Source of the DNA: CADEEV01 sp032127875
GTDB taxonomy: Bacteria > Acidobacteriota > Vicinamibacteria > Fen-336
Assembly (NCBI GenBank): GCA_032127875.1
Contig: JAQBHI010000056.1
Coordinates: 1 to 35,526 of the forward strand
Direction of reading: 5' to 3'
DNA length: 35,526 nucleotides
Shown: positions 7,297 through 16,018 of the stretch, piece after piece
How the letters are laid out: the number at the start of each line of letters is the position of its first letter
Numbering within the stretch: position 1 is the first letter of the stretch
Position numbers and translations under genes: made by a program
Notes under the pieces: generated by a model
What the model saw: only the letters and a program-made list of their open reading frames with translations
What the model was told of the DNA's origin: nothing
The model's database searches: none

Positions 7297-8628
7297 ATGA
7301 CGACCCACGCGCAGGAGTTGGACCGCTACCGGTCCCAGACGAAGAAGAGCTTCAAGATGTACGGGCGCGCCGACAAGGTGCTGCCGCTCGGCGTCTCGAG
7401 CAACTTCCGCACCTACGAGCCCTATCCGATCTACATCGCGCGCGCCGAGGGCTCGCAGATGTGGGATGTGGACGGCAAGGCCTACACCGATTTCTCGATG
7501 TGCTTTGGCGCCCTGATGGTCGGCCACTCGCACCCGACGATGGTGAAGGCGATCGCGCAGGCGGCGGGCGACGGCACCCTGTACGGCATGCCCCATGACC
7601 GCGAAGTCAAGGCGGCCGAGCTGATCTGCGAGCGCTTCGGCCTCGGCCAGATGCGCTTCACCAACTCCGGCTCCGAGTCCACCATGCACGCCTTGCGTCT
7701 GGCCCGCGTCTACACGGGTCGCGACAAGGTGCTGAAGTTCGAGGGCGCCTACCACGGCGGCCACGACACGGCACTCGTCTCGGTCAAGCCGCCCAAGGCC
7801 AAGCTCGGCGACCTGAAGCACCCGCGGGCGCTGCCGGTCGGCCACGGCATCCCCGAGGGCACGCTCAAGAACACCGTGGTCGCGCAGTGGAACGACATCG
7901 ACAGCGTGCGGCAGGTGCTGGAGAAGAACCAGAACGAGGTGGCAGCGATCATCCTAGAGCCGATCATGATGAACGTCGGCGTGCTCGCGCCGCGCGACGG
8001 CTTCCTCCAGGAGCTGCGCGAGATCTGCAACGAGTTCGGCTGCCTGCTGATCTTCGACGAGGTGAAGACCGGCGCCAAGCTGGCCTGGGGCGGGGCGCAG
8101 GAGTACTACAAGGTGAAAGCCGACATGGTGTGCCTGGCGAAGGCCATCGGCGGCGGCCTGCCGCTGGGCGCCTTCGGCGCGAGCCGCGAGATCATGAACG
8201 AGATCGCCTCGTTCCGCTCCTTTCACGCAGGCACCTACGCCTCGAACCCGCTCGCGACCACCGCCTGCATCACGGCCCTCGACAAGATCCTGACCAAGGA
8301 CGTGTTCCCGCGCGTGACCAAGCTCGGCGATGCACTCGCCGCGGGCCACACCAAGATCATCAAGAAATATGCCCTCAAGGCCTGCGCGGTGAACCTGGGC
8401 GCCAACGGCACGGTGTTCTGGCGCAAGAAGCCGCCCACCAACTACCGCGAGTGGCTGGACCAGGACTTCGACGCCTTCTGGCGCTACTGGCACATGAACC
8501 TGAACCGCGGCGTCATCCCGCAGGCCCAGTGCTACGACGAGCAGTGGACCGTCTCGGCCCTGCACACGCAAAAAGACGTCGATCACATGCTGCGAGTCTT
8601 CGACGAGATCGCCCGGGAGATGAAATAG
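7297..8628 (+). CDS. Class III aminotransferase, glutamate-1-semialdehyde aminomutase-like
   Basis: A 443-residue PLP enzyme of the class III (subgroup II) aminotransferases. Visible features are the N-terminal WDVDGKAYTDFSMCFGALMVGHSHP block, the phosphate-binding NSGSESTMHALRLAR segment, the PLP Asp in LIFDEVKTGAKLAWGG, and the Schiff-base Lys in MVCLAKAIGGGLPLGAFG. This layout is closest to HemL-like enzymes, but no heme synthesis gene is nearby and the family includes many catabolic beta- and omega-amino acid aminotransferases, so a hemL name is not given. AGGAGG at 7282-7287 sits 9 nt before the ATG. The gene is alone between a leader region and a possible terminator, so it is probably monocistronic. 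Confidence 0.85.
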   Translation: MTTHAQELDRYRSQTKKSFKMYGRADKVLPLGVSSNFRTYEPYPIYIARAEGSQMWDVDGKAYTDFSMCFGALMVGHSHPTMVKAIAQAAGDGTLYGMPHDREVKAAELICERFGLGQMRFTNSGSESTMHALRLARVYTGRDKVLKFEGAYHGGHDTALVSVKPPKAKLGDLKHPRALPVGHGIPEGTLKNTVVAQWNDIDSVRQVLEKNQNEVAAIILEPIMMNVGVLAPRDGFLQELREICNEFGCLLIFDEVKTGAKLAWGGAQEYYKVKADMVCLAKAIGGGLPLGAFGASREIMNEIASFRSFHAGTYASNPLATTACITALDKILTKDVFPRVTKLGDALAAGHTKIIKKYALKACAVNLGANGTVFWRKKPPTNYREWLDQDFDAFWRYWHMNLNRGVIPQAQCYDEQWTVSALHTQKDVDHMLRVFDEIAREMK

Positions 8629-8629
8629 G

Positions 8630-8648
8630 GCTGCGTTAGCAGCGCAGC
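8630..8648 (+). terminator. Weak hairpin after the aminotransferase gene
   Basis: GCTGCG (8630-8635) pairs with CGCAGC (8643-8648) around a 7-nt loop, directly after the stop codon at 8628. There is no following T run. The rest of the gap to 8806 is GC-rich and shows no convincing gene. Confidence 0.3.
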
Positions 8649-8806
8649 GCACGACTGCTCCGCGGCTCCGCGCAGGCGCGAACCCGCGCGAGAGCGACCT
8701 CGCATTCGCTCGGGCGTCACTCGGGCGCGGAGCGGCTGGGGGGGAACCCGAAGGGCGCGGGGGGTGCATGGCTTGCGTACCCCCCCTGAATCATTGCGGT
8801 GTCAGA

Positions 8807-9916
8807 ATGGCGCCCGTGGTCGAGCCCAAGGTCGCCGTCCCGAGCGGGGAAGCGGAGGGCGCCGGCGCGCCGCGCGCAAAGCGCCGTCGCCGTCCGCGGC
8901 TGCCCGCCTCCGTATGGGCGACGTGGGACGATGCGCAGCTGCTCTCGCTACGCATCAGCGACCTCGAGCTTCCGCTCGAAGGCAGCGAGCTGGAGCCGCG
9001 CATCGCCCAGCTGTACGCTGAGCTCGGCGCCCGGGGTCTCGAGTTTCGTCCGCAGTGCTGGCTGTCGGACGAATGGTTCACGCCCGATGGCGTGCCCGGC
9101 ATCGCGATCCCATTCTACCTGGCTCACCCCAGGCTCTCGCGCCTCGAGCAGCGCCAGATGCTCGAGGTCGAGGGCGGCACCCAGGAGTGGTGTCTCAAGA
9201 TACTGCGTCACGAGGTCGGGCACGCAATCGAGAATGCCTTCGGCCTGCGTCGCCGTGCGCGCCGCCGCGAGCTCTTCGGCAGCACCCGCGTTCCTTATCC
9301 GGAGTTCTACTCGCCGCGTCCCTACAGCAAGAGCTTCGTGATCCACCTGGACTCCTGGTACGCGCAGAGCCACCCCGACGAGGACTTCGCGGAGACCTTC
9401 GCCGTCTGGCTGACGCCCGAGTCCCAGTGGCGTGAGCGCTACCAGGGCTGGCCGGCCCTGAAGAAGCTCGAGTACATGGACGAGCTGATGGCGAGCCTCG
9501 CTGGGAAGGTCCCGACGCTTGCTACGGGCGAGCCCGTGGATCCACTGGGCTCACTGCGCAAGACGCTGCGCCGGCACTACGAGGCCAAGCGCGCTCACTA
9601 TGGCGTCGACCACCCCGATTTCTACGACCGCGACCTGCGCCGCCTGTTCTCGGAGAATCCCGCCCACGCCCGTGAGGCGACGGCCGCGAGCTTTCTCTCG
9701 CGCAACCGCCGAGAGATCAGGCAGATGGTGGGGCGCTGGACGAACGAGTACCAATATACGATCGACCGCGTGCTCGACAGCATGATCGTGCGCTGCCGGC
9801 AGCTCAACCTGCGCCTGGCGACGCCGCCTGAGCAGGCACGCCTGGAATTCGCGGTGCTGCTCACCGTCCAGACCATGAACTACCTCCACAGCGGCCGGCA
9901 CCGGGTGGCGCTGTGA
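8807..9916 (+). CDS. Putative zinc metallopeptidase (zincin-like)
   Basis: A 369-residue protein with a classic zincin motif, HEVGH at about 135-139, followed about 57 residues later by HPDEDFAETFAVWL, whose Glu (about 196) would be the third zinc ligand of the gluzincin pattern. The N-terminus is Arg/Pro-rich and disordered (KRRRRPRLPASVWATWDD) and no signal peptide is visible, so it is probably cytosolic. The C-terminal half is helical and charged, with no recognised domain. The ATG at 8807 is chosen because the open frame extending 13 codons upstream (to 8768) shows no protein-like composition. Its stop overlaps the GTG of the next gene (GTGA at 9913-9916), so the two proteins are translationally coupled and likely act together. 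Confidence 0.75.
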   Translation: MAPVVEPKVAVPSGEAEGAGAPRAKRRRRPRLPASVWATWDDAQLLSLRISDLELPLEGSELEPRIAQLYAELGARGLEFRPQCWLSDEWFTPDGVPGIAIPFYLAHPRLSRLEQRQMLEVEGGTQEWCLKILRHEVGHAIENAFGLRRRARRRELFGSTRVPYPEFYSPRPYSKSFVIHLDSWYAQSHPDEDFAETFAVWLTPESQWRERYQGWPALKKLEYMDELMASLAGKVPTLATGEPVDPLGSLRKTLRRHYEAKRAHYGVDHPDFYDRDLRRLFSENPAHAREATAASFLSRNRREIRQMVGRWTNEYQYTIDRVLDSMIVRCRQLNLRLATPPEQARLEFAVLLTVQTMNYLHSGRHRVAL

Positions 9917-10935
9917 AGAACCTGCGCGTGCTCGCCCTCGTCCACGAGAGTCTCGTGCCTCCGGAGGGGGCGCGGGCCGAGGCGGCGTCGACCGCGCCCT
10001 GGCGTACCGAGTTCGACGTGGTGCGCTGCCTTTCCGGGCTCGGACACGACGTGCAGGCCCTGGGCATCGGCGGGGAGCTGAACCCGATCCGGAAGGCGAT
10101 CGACGAGTTCAAGCCGGACATCACATTCAATCTGCTCGAGGCCTTCGACGACGTTTCCACCTGGGACCAGAACGTGGTCGGCTATCTCGAGCTGCTGAAG
10201 ACGAAGTACACCGGGTGCAATTCCCGCGGCATGCTGTTGGGCCGCGACAAGGCCCTCGCCAAGAAGCTGCTGTCGTACCATCGGATCCGCGTCGCCGAGT
10301 TCGCGATTGCCGCCCGCGGCCTGGTGTTTCGCCGCCCCAAGAGGCTGGCCTTCCCGCTGTTCGTGAAGTCCCTCACCATGGACTCGTCCATCGGCATCTC
10401 GCAGGCTTCGGTCGTCGAGAACGAGGAGAAGCTCCAGGAGCGAGTGCGCTTCATCCACGACAGCATCGGCACCGACGCGCTGGTGGAGCGCTACATCGAG
10501 GGCCGCGAGCTGTACGTCGGGATCCTGGGCAACGAACGGCTGCGCGCGCTGCCGATCTGGGAGCTGAGCTTCGAGAAGATGCCCGAGGATGCCCGCAAGA
10601 TCGCGACCGAACGGCTCAAGTGGAGCCTCACCTACCAGAAGAAGCACGGCATCGTGAGCGGCCCCGCGCGCGAGCTGCCCGAGGGCCTGGCGCGCCGCAT
10701 CCAGGAGCTGTGCAAGCGCGTCTACCGGATCCTCTACCTGAGCGGCTACGCGCGCATCGACCTGCGTCTGGCGGATTCCGGCGAGATCTTCGTGATCGAG
10801 GCCAACCCCAATCCCCAGATCGCGCGCGGCGAGGATTTCGCCGACGCCGCGTCCGCCGCGGGGCTCGAGTATGGCCCGCTGCTCCAGCAGATCGTCAATC
10901 TAGGCCTGGCCTGGGAGCCGAACCAGGGAGGTTAG
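9913..10935 (+). CDS. ATP-grasp ligase related to D-Ala-D-Ala ligase
   Basis: A 340-residue ATP-grasp enzyme. ATP-grasp ligases activate a carboxylate as acyl phosphate and join it to an amine. Visible parts are the N-terminal FDVVRCLSGLGHDVQALGI strand-helix region, ITFNLLEAFDD, the central KYTGCNSRGMLLGRDKALAKK segment like that in Ddl, the substrate-lid region, and the C-terminal magnesium site GYARIDLRLADSGEIFVIEANPNPQI. The order and length match the Ddl family, but the usual Ddl Gly-rich signatures are diverged and the gene is not in a cell-wall cluster, so the substrate is open. It starts with GTG overlapping the stop of the metallopeptidase gene. A peptide-bond-forming enzyme coupled to a peptidase suggests production or processing of a peptide. 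Confidence 0.8.
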   Translation: MKNLRVLALVHESLVPPEGARAEAASTAPWRTEFDVVRCLSGLGHDVQALGIGGELNPIRKAIDEFKPDITFNLLEAFDDVSTWDQNVVGYLELLKTKYTGCNSRGMLLGRDKALAKKLLSYHRIRVAEFAIAARGLVFRRPKRLAFPLFVKSLTMDSSIGISQASVVENEEKLQERVRFIHDSIGTDALVERYIEGRELYVGILGNERLRALPIWELSFEKMPEDARKIATERLKWSLTYQKKHGIVSGPARELPEGLARRIQELCKRVYRILYLSGYARIDLRLADSGEIFVIEANPNPQIARGEDFADAASAAGLEYGPLLQQIVNLGLAWEPNQGG

Positions 10936-10953
10936 CCGAGCCATGGATCGGCT

Positions 10954-10978
10954 GGGAGCAGCAGGAGCCCGCTGCCCC
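10954..10978. terminator. Possible bidirectional terminator between convergent genes
   Basis: GGG-A-GCAGC (10954-10962) pairs with GCTGCCCC (from 10971) around an 8-nt loop, with one bulged A. It lies in the 72-bp gap between the ends of the plus-strand ATP-grasp gene and the minus-strand dehydrogenase. No T tract is seen on either side. Confidence 0.35.
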
Positions 10979-11007
10979 TTGCAGCCTGACGACGCCTGGC
11001 TTTGGGG

Positions 11008-12177
11008 CTAGAGCGAGCGGCGGGTCGTGAGCCTGGCCTGCAGCCCGCGCTCGGCCAGGGCCTCGAGGAATGGCTTCGGGGGCACGCACCTCTCGGGCGG
11101 CAACACGCCCCGCTCACGGATCCTGCCTGACAGGATCATCTGGGTGACGATGGCGGGAGGGAAGCCGGTGTCGCGGGCGACGGCCGAGAGCGGGGGCCGG
11201 CGCTGGGGAGTCGCCACGATGTCGTGGCGGATCTCGACCGCTCCCTGCGCATCCTCGCCCTCGACCACCACCGAGAGAGCGTCGCGGTCGTCGATGAAGT
11301 CGGGCGCTGGCGGCAGCCGCTTGAAGCAATCGAGCAGCACGTCGCGGGGTGCTATGCCACGCGCTCCGACCTCGCGGTCGGTGAGGCCGAGATCGATGAG
11401 CAGCTTCAGCTTGGCGATCAGCTCCCGGTCATAGGCGATCTTGAAGAAGCATTCGCGGATGCCCTTCGTCCGGTACGATAGCGGCAGCGTCGCGACCTCG
11501 GAGTGGAGCGAGTAGTGAACCTTTTGAAGCCCCAGCTCGAAAAAGAAGTCCTCGGCGCCCGACAGCGGCCTTGCCGCTCGAAAGCGGCCCTTGCTGAAGA
11601 CCATGGGCGGAAGCGTGAACTCGTCGAGCACGGTGGCCGGCGCGAAGCCAAACGCGAGCGCTGCATCGTAGCTGGTGAAATCGGCGCCGCCGTTGTAGAC
11701 CTTGATGGCCGTGACCCGGCGCAGCGGGTCGGCCGCGGCGCGGGCCAGCACGTTCATGATGCCCGGTGCGCTGCCCATGCCGAGCACCGCGAGCAGTCCG
11801 GCCCGGCGGAACTCGCGGTCGCGCGCGAGCTGCTTCCGCGTAGTGTGGAACAGCCCGCCCAGGTCGAGGTAGTGGCAGCCAGCCCGCAGCGCCGCCTCCA
11901 TGACTGTCATGTTGAAGACGTAGGGTCCGCAGTTGACGATCGCGGCGACGCCCTTCACCCGCGCGGCGAGCGCCTTGGGGTCGCGAGCATCGGCCGTGTC
12001 GACCTGCGTGGCGCCGGCGCCGTAGCGGGCGGCGATGCGGCGCGCCGCCGCGAGGTCGGCGTCGAGGAGCAGAACACGGAAGCCGTGACGAGCGAGGTCG
12101 AAGACCGTGGCGCGGCCCATGGCCCCGGCGCCGCCCAGCACCGCCACCAGACGGCCTTCATTTCTTGAGGTTCCCAT
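11008..12177 (-). CDS. Saccharopine dehydrogenase family protein
   Basis: A 389-residue NAD(P)-dependent enzyme. The N-terminal Rossmann fold starts VAVLGGAGAMGRATVFDLARHG, with an acidic residue at the second strand (LLLDAD). The segment VNCGPYVFNMTVMEAALRAG then CHYLDLGG is typical of saccharopine dehydrogenase and lysine 6-dehydrogenase relatives, as is GSAPGIMNVLARAAAD. The C-terminal half is the substrate domain. The exact reaction is not clear; lysine-derived or similar imine/amino acid substrates are plausible. Two starts are possible, at 12186 and 12177. AGGTGG has proper spacing (9 nt) only to the ATG at 12177, which overlaps by two bases the start codon of the divergent aminotransferase gene. 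Confidence 0.8.
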   Translation of the reverse strand: MGTSRNEGRLVAVLGGAGAMGRATVFDLARHGFRVLLLDADLAAARRIAARYGAGATQVDTADARDPKALAARVKGVAAIVNCGPYVFNMTVMEAALRAGCHYLDLGGLFHTTRKQLARDREFRRAGLLAVLGMGSAPGIMNVLARAAADPLRRVTAIKVYNGGADFTSYDAALAFGFAPATVLDEFTLPPMVFSKGRFRAARPLSGAEDFFFELGLQKVHYSLHSEVATLPLSYRTKGIRECFFKIAYDRELIAKLKLLIDLGLTDREVGARGIAPRDVLLDCFKRLPPAPDFIDDRDALSVVVEGEDAQGAVEIRHDIVATPQRRPPLSAVARDTGFPPAIVTQMILSGRIRERGVLPPERCVPPKPFLEALAERGLQARLTTRRSL

Positions 12178-13513
12178 GAGTGCCATCCACCTGAAGACCG
12201 GGATTCCCGGCCCCCGTTCGCGCGAACTCTACGCCCGCCGCGAGGCCGCCGTGCCGCGCGGACCGTACAACGCCACGCCGATCTTCGTCAAGGAAGGCAA
12301 GGGCGCCGTAATCACCGATGTCGACGGCAACCGGCTGATCGACTTCGCCGGAGGGATCGGTTGCCTGAACGTGGGCCACGCCAACCAGGCCGTCGCGGCG
12401 GCTGTCGCGGAGCAGGCGACTCGCTTCACCCACGCCTGTTTTCACGTGACGCCATACGAGTCGTACGTGCAGCTCGCCGAGCGACTCAACGCCCTGGTGC
12501 CCGGCGTGGGCCCGAAGAAGACGCTCTTCGCCAATTCCGGCGCGGAGGCGGTCGAGAACGCCATCAAGATCGCGCGCGCTGCCACCGGCCGCGAGGCCGT
12601 GATCGCCTTCGAGGACGGCTTCCACGGCCGCACGCTGCTGGCGATGAGCCTGACCTCGAAGGTGCATCCCTACAAGGCGGGCTTCGGGCCGTTCGCGCCC
12701 GAAATCTATCGCGTGCCGTATGCGTACTGCTACCGCTGCTCGTACAACCTCGAATACCCGTCCTGTGCTGTGGCTTGCGCCGACGCCCTGGAGGACTACT
12801 TCAAGCGCTACGTTGCGGTCGAGAACGTCGCGGCGATCATTCTCGAGCCCATCCTGGGTGAGGGTGGCTTCGTCGTGCCGCCGAAGGAGTTCCTGCCCAA
12901 GCTGCGCGAGATCACGAAGCGCCACGGCATTCTGCTGATCGCCGACGAGGTGCAGACCGGCTTCGGGCGCAGCGGCAAGCTCTTCGCGATCGAGCACAGC
13001 GGCGTGCTGCCGGACATCCTGATCGCGGCCAAGTCGATCGCGGGAGGCCTGCCGCTGTCGTCGATCACGGGCAGCGCCGACGTGATGGACGCCCCTGGGA
13101 TCGGCGGGCTGGGCGGCACCTTCGGCGGCAATCCCGTGTCGCTGGCCGCGGCGCATGCCGTGCTCGACCAGATGGAGCGGGGCGAGATCTTCGCGAAGGC
13201 CAATCGCATCGGACAAGCCTTCGCGGCCCGTGCTGCGACCTGGAAGGAGCGCTTCCCGATCGTCGGCGAGGTGCGCGGAGTCGGCGCGATGTGGGCGGTC
13301 GAGCTGGTCAGCGACCGGAAGACCAAGGCGCCCGCCAAGGACGCGACCAGCGCCGTGTCCAAGAAGTGCTACGAGCGCGGCCTGCTGACGATCTCCGCCG
13401 GGACCTACGGCAACGTGATTCGCACCCTGATGCCGCTCGTGATCTCGGATGCGGAGCTGGTCGAGGGCCTCGGCGTCTTCGAAGGCGCCCTGGCGGAGGC
13501 CGCGGATGTCTAG
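12176..13513 (+). CDS. gabT: Class III aminotransferase, GABA aminotransferase-like
   Basis: A 445-residue PLP enzyme that would move an omega-amino group to a 2-oxo acid. Marks are GGIGCLNVGHANQ, the NSGAEAVENAIKIAR phosphate site, EDGFHGRTLLAMSLTSK, the PLP Asp in LIADEVQTGFGRSG, and the Lys in ILIAAKSIAGGLPL. These are close to GabT-type 4-aminobutyrate aminotransferases, though ornithine, acetylornithine and lysine 6-aminotransferases share the scaffold. The ATG at 12176 is chosen over upstream in-frame codons because only the protein from there looks conserved; TTGAGG is a weak ribosome-binding site. A CYRCSYNLEYPSC segment (Cys-x2-Cys) seen in many GabT enzymes is present. Its end overlaps the next gene by 8 bp. 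The divergent dehydrogenase could work on the same amino acid. Confidence 0.82.
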   Translation: MSAIHLKTGIPGPRSRELYARREAAVPRGPYNATPIFVKEGKGAVITDVDGNRLIDFAGGIGCLNVGHANQAVAAAVAEQATRFTHACFHVTPYESYVQLAERLNALVPGVGPKKTLFANSGAEAVENAIKIARAATGREAVIAFEDGFHGRTLLAMSLTSKVHPYKAGFGPFAPEIYRVPYAYCYRCSYNLEYPSCAVACADALEDYFKRYVAVENVAAIILEPILGEGGFVVPPKEFLPKLREITKRHGILLIADEVQTGFGRSGKLFAIEHSGVLPDILIAAKSIAGGLPLSSITGSADVMDAPGIGGLGGTFGGNPVSLAAAHAVLDQMERGEIFAKANRIGQAFAARAATWKERFPIVGEVRGVGAMWAVELVSDRKTKAPAKDATSAVSKKCYERGLLTISAGTYGNVIRTLMPLVISDAELVEGLGVFEGALAEAADV

Positions 13514-15218
13514 GCGCTGGGCCGTCCCCGCCGCCGCACTGCTGGCGCTCGCACTCGCCGCTCACGGCCTCGACAAGAAGGACAAGGAGCCACTTCCGCC
13601 GCGCGCCGATCGCATCTTCCTGCGCGGCAATGTCTGGACCGGCGACCCGGCGCAGCCGATCGCCAGCGCGCTCGCCGTGCGTGGCCCACGCATTCTCGCG
13701 ATCGGGAGCGACCTCGAGATCGCGCATTACTCGGGTGTCGGGACGCAGGCGACGAACTTGAAGGGCGGCTGGGTGTTCCCAGGCTTCAACGACGCGCACC
13801 TTCACTTCCTCGTCCTCGACGCGCTCGACCTCGCGGGGATCGACAGCCTCGACGGGATAAAGAGCGCGATCGCCGCCTATGTGAAGGCGCACCCCGAGAA
13901 GGCCTGGATCGAAGGGCGGGGCTGGGGTGCGGCGGCCTTCCCCGGCGGCGCGCCCGACCGCCGCATGCTCGATGCCCTGGTGCCCGACAGACCGGCCTTC
14001 ATCGGAGATCGGGACGGGCACGCGGGCTGGTGCAACTCCAAGGCTCTGGAGCTGGCGGGAATCACGAAGGGGACGCTCGACCCGCCCCATGGAATCCTGG
14101 TGCGCGACGCCGAGGGCGAGCCGACGGGTCTGCTCAAAGAGGCTGCCCGGGACCTCGTGAAGATCCTGATCCCCCTGCCCAACGCCGAGGAGCGCTACCG
14201 GGCGCTGAAGCGACTACTCGACCAGGCGGCGTCCTACGGTCTCACCTCCGTGCAAAACGCCTCGTGGCGTCGCGACGAGCTGCCGACGTTCGAGCGCGTG
14301 ATGGACGAGGGTGGTCTCAAGGTGCGCTTTTCGTTCGCGACGCCCTTCGTCAAGAACATCGGCGACGAGGACCTCGCGCTCTACAACCAGCTCCGCGAGA
14401 AATACACCGGGCCGCTCTTCAAGTTTGGCGCGGTCAAGGGCATGCTCGACGGCGTCGTGGACATGAAGACCGCCGCAATGTTCGAGCCATACGTGGGCGG
14501 GGGCAGCGCGACACCCCGCTGGACGCAGCAGGAGCTGAACCGGACGGCGGCCTTCTACGACGAGCACGGCTTCCAGATCCTGCTGCATGCGATCGGCGAC
14601 AAGGCCATCGACATGGCGCTGAACGCCTACGCGTTCGTGAAACGCACGAACCCGGAGCGCGAGCGTCGGCATCGGGTCGAGCACAGCGAGGTGCCGCGGC
14701 TCTCGGACATTCCCCGCTTCAAGGAGCTGGGTGTCGTCGCCTCCTCGCAGGCGCTGTTCGCGAACCCGGACAAGACGACGCTGCAGAACTACGCCGTGCT
14801 GCTCGGCCCGGAGCGTGCGTCCCGCGCCAACGCCTTCAAGCTGTTCGACGACGCCGGGGCGGTGCAAGCCTTCGGCAGCGACTTCCCGGTGTTCTCGATG
14901 GAAACGCTGAAAGGCATCTACTGCGCCGCGACGCGCACGACACCCGAGGGAACGCCAGTCGGCGGCTGGTATCCGGCCAACCGGATCTCCGTCGAGGCCG
15001 CACTACGCCACTTCACGATCGACGCGGCCTATGCGAGTTTCGACGAGAAGGACAAGGGCACGCTCAGCGTCGAGAAACTGGCCGACTTCGTGGTGCTCTC
15101 GGAAAACATTCTCGAACCGCCGCCGGAGCGGATCCTCAGGACGAAAGTGCTGCTCACGGTGATGGGCGGGCAGGATACCTTCCGGGCGCCCGAGTTCGAA
15201 GCCGAACCCGTGCAATGA
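13506..15218 (+). CDS. Exported amidohydrolase, YtcJ-like (second copy)
   Basis: A 570-residue amidohydrolase family 3 enzyme with an N-terminal signal peptide (AAALLALALAAHG) ending near residue 22, so likely periplasmic. Metal site and family marks are FNDAHLHFLV (His-x-His), KGMLDGVVDMKTAAM, LLHAIGDKAIDMAL, VEHSEVPRLSDIPRF, the late Asp in FGSDFPVFSM and the LSVEKLADFVVLSE closing strand. It is very similar to the protein at 16673-18394 through the whole C-terminal part (both have TPEGTP/TREGTP followed by GGW, and FTIDAAYASF/YTIDGAYASF). The substrate is not known. The ATG at 13506 overlaps the end of the aminotransferase gene by 8 bp, so the two are in one transcript. Its TGA overlaps the ATG of the next gene. 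Confidence 0.88.
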   Translation: MSRRWAVPAAALLALALAAHGLDKKDKEPLPPRADRIFLRGNVWTGDPAQPIASALAVRGPRILAIGSDLEIAHYSGVGTQATNLKGGWVFPGFNDAHLHFLVLDALDLAGIDSLDGIKSAIAAYVKAHPEKAWIEGRGWGAAAFPGGAPDRRMLDALVPDRPAFIGDRDGHAGWCNSKALELAGITKGTLDPPHGILVRDAEGEPTGLLKEAARDLVKILIPLPNAEERYRALKRLLDQAASYGLTSVQNASWRRDELPTFERVMDEGGLKVRFSFATPFVKNIGDEDLALYNQLREKYTGPLFKFGAVKGMLDGVVDMKTAAMFEPYVGGGSATPRWTQQELNRTAAFYDEHGFQILLHAIGDKAIDMALNAYAFVKRTNPERERRHRVEHSEVPRLSDIPRFKELGVVASSQALFANPDKTTLQNYAVLLGPERASRANAFKLFDDAGAVQAFGSDFPVFSMETLKGIYCAATRTTPEGTPVGGWYPANRISVEAALRHFTIDAAYASFDEKDKGTLSVEKLADFVVLSENILEPPPERILRTKVLLTVMGGQDTFRAPEFEAEPVQ

Positions 15219-16018
15219 GCGTTTTCACGGACCGGGTCGTGCTGGTCACGGGCGCCTCGCAAGGCATCGGCCACGCGCTGTGCCTGGCGCTGGCGCGGGA
15301 GCGAGCGCGGCTGGTCCTCGCCGCGCGCGACAAGGGCCGGCTCGAGGCGGTCGCCGCCGAGTGCCGGGCCCTGGGCGCACAGGCCCTGGTCGTGCCTGCC
15401 GACGTCTCGCGAAAGGCCGACTGCGACGCCTTGATCGATCGCGTACTGGCCGATTGCGGGGGCCTCGACGTGCTCGTGAACAACGCCGGGGCCGGCATGA
15501 TCGCGCGCTTCGACGAGGTTGAGGACCTCGCGGTCTACGAGAGCCTGATGCGGGTGAACTACCTCGCCGGCGTCTGGCTCACACACCGGGCGCTGCCGGC
15601 GCTCAAGCGCAGCCGCGGCCTGATCGTGGTGATCGCCAGCCTGGCCGGACTCACGGGAGTTCCCACTCGCACCGGCTACTGCGCCAGCAAGCACGCGGTG
15701 ATCGGCTTCTTCGATGCGCTGCGCGCGGAGCTGCATGGCAGCGGCGTGGGCGTGAGCGTCGTTTGCCCGGACTTCGTGGTGTCGCAGATCCACAAGCGCG
15801 CGCTCGGTCCCGATGGCCAGCCGCTCGGGAAATCGCCCATGCAGGAAGCCAAGATCATGACGGCCGAGGAGTGCGCGCGGCTGACCGTCCGGGCCATGGC
15901 CAAGCGGGAGCGCCTTGCGATCCTGTCGCTGCGCGGGCGCCTCGGCCGTTTCGTCCGGCTCATCGCTCCAGGCTTGATCGACCACATCGCCCGCAGGGCC
16001 GTCCGCGAGGGCAAGTGA
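15215..16018 (+). CDS. Short-chain dehydrogenase/reductase
   Basis: A 267-residue classical SDR, cytosolic and NAD(P)-dependent. The cofactor motif is TGASQGIG near the N-terminus, followed by NNAGAG, the catalytic Ser in VVIASLAGLTG and the Tyr-Lys pair in YCASKHAVIG. The basic residue in LAARDKGRLE just after the second strand hints at NADP preference. The C-terminal RLIAPGLIDHIARRAV resembles the membrane-associated end of DHRS7-type SDRs acting on lipids or retinoid-like substrates, but the substrate remains open. It starts in an ATGA overlap with the amidohydrolase upstream and ends in a GTGA overlap with the YjdF-like gene downstream, so its expression is coupled with both. Confidence 0.88.
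   Translation: MSVFTDRVVLVTGASQGIGHALCLALARERARLVLAARDKGRLEAVAAECRALGAQALVVPADVSRKADCDALIDRVLADCGGLDVLVNNAGAGMIARFDEVEDLAVYESLMRVNYLAGVWLTHRALPALKRSRGLIVVIASLAGLTGVPTRTGYCASKHAVIGFFDALRAELHGSGVGVSVVCPDFVVSQIHKRALGPDGQPLGKSPMQEAKIMTAEECARLTVRAMAKRERLAILSLRGRLGRFVRLIAPGLIDHIARRAVREGK

Noticed and set aside
7297..8628. Naming this aminotransferase hemL
   Set aside because: The fold and Lys motif fit, but no heme genes are near and many non-heme enzymes share this layout.
14030..15214. First part of a long plus-strand frame running into the SDR gene
   Set aside because: Only the part after the ATG at 15215 encodes the SDR; the earlier part is a +1 shadow of the amidohydrolase gene without protein-like composition.
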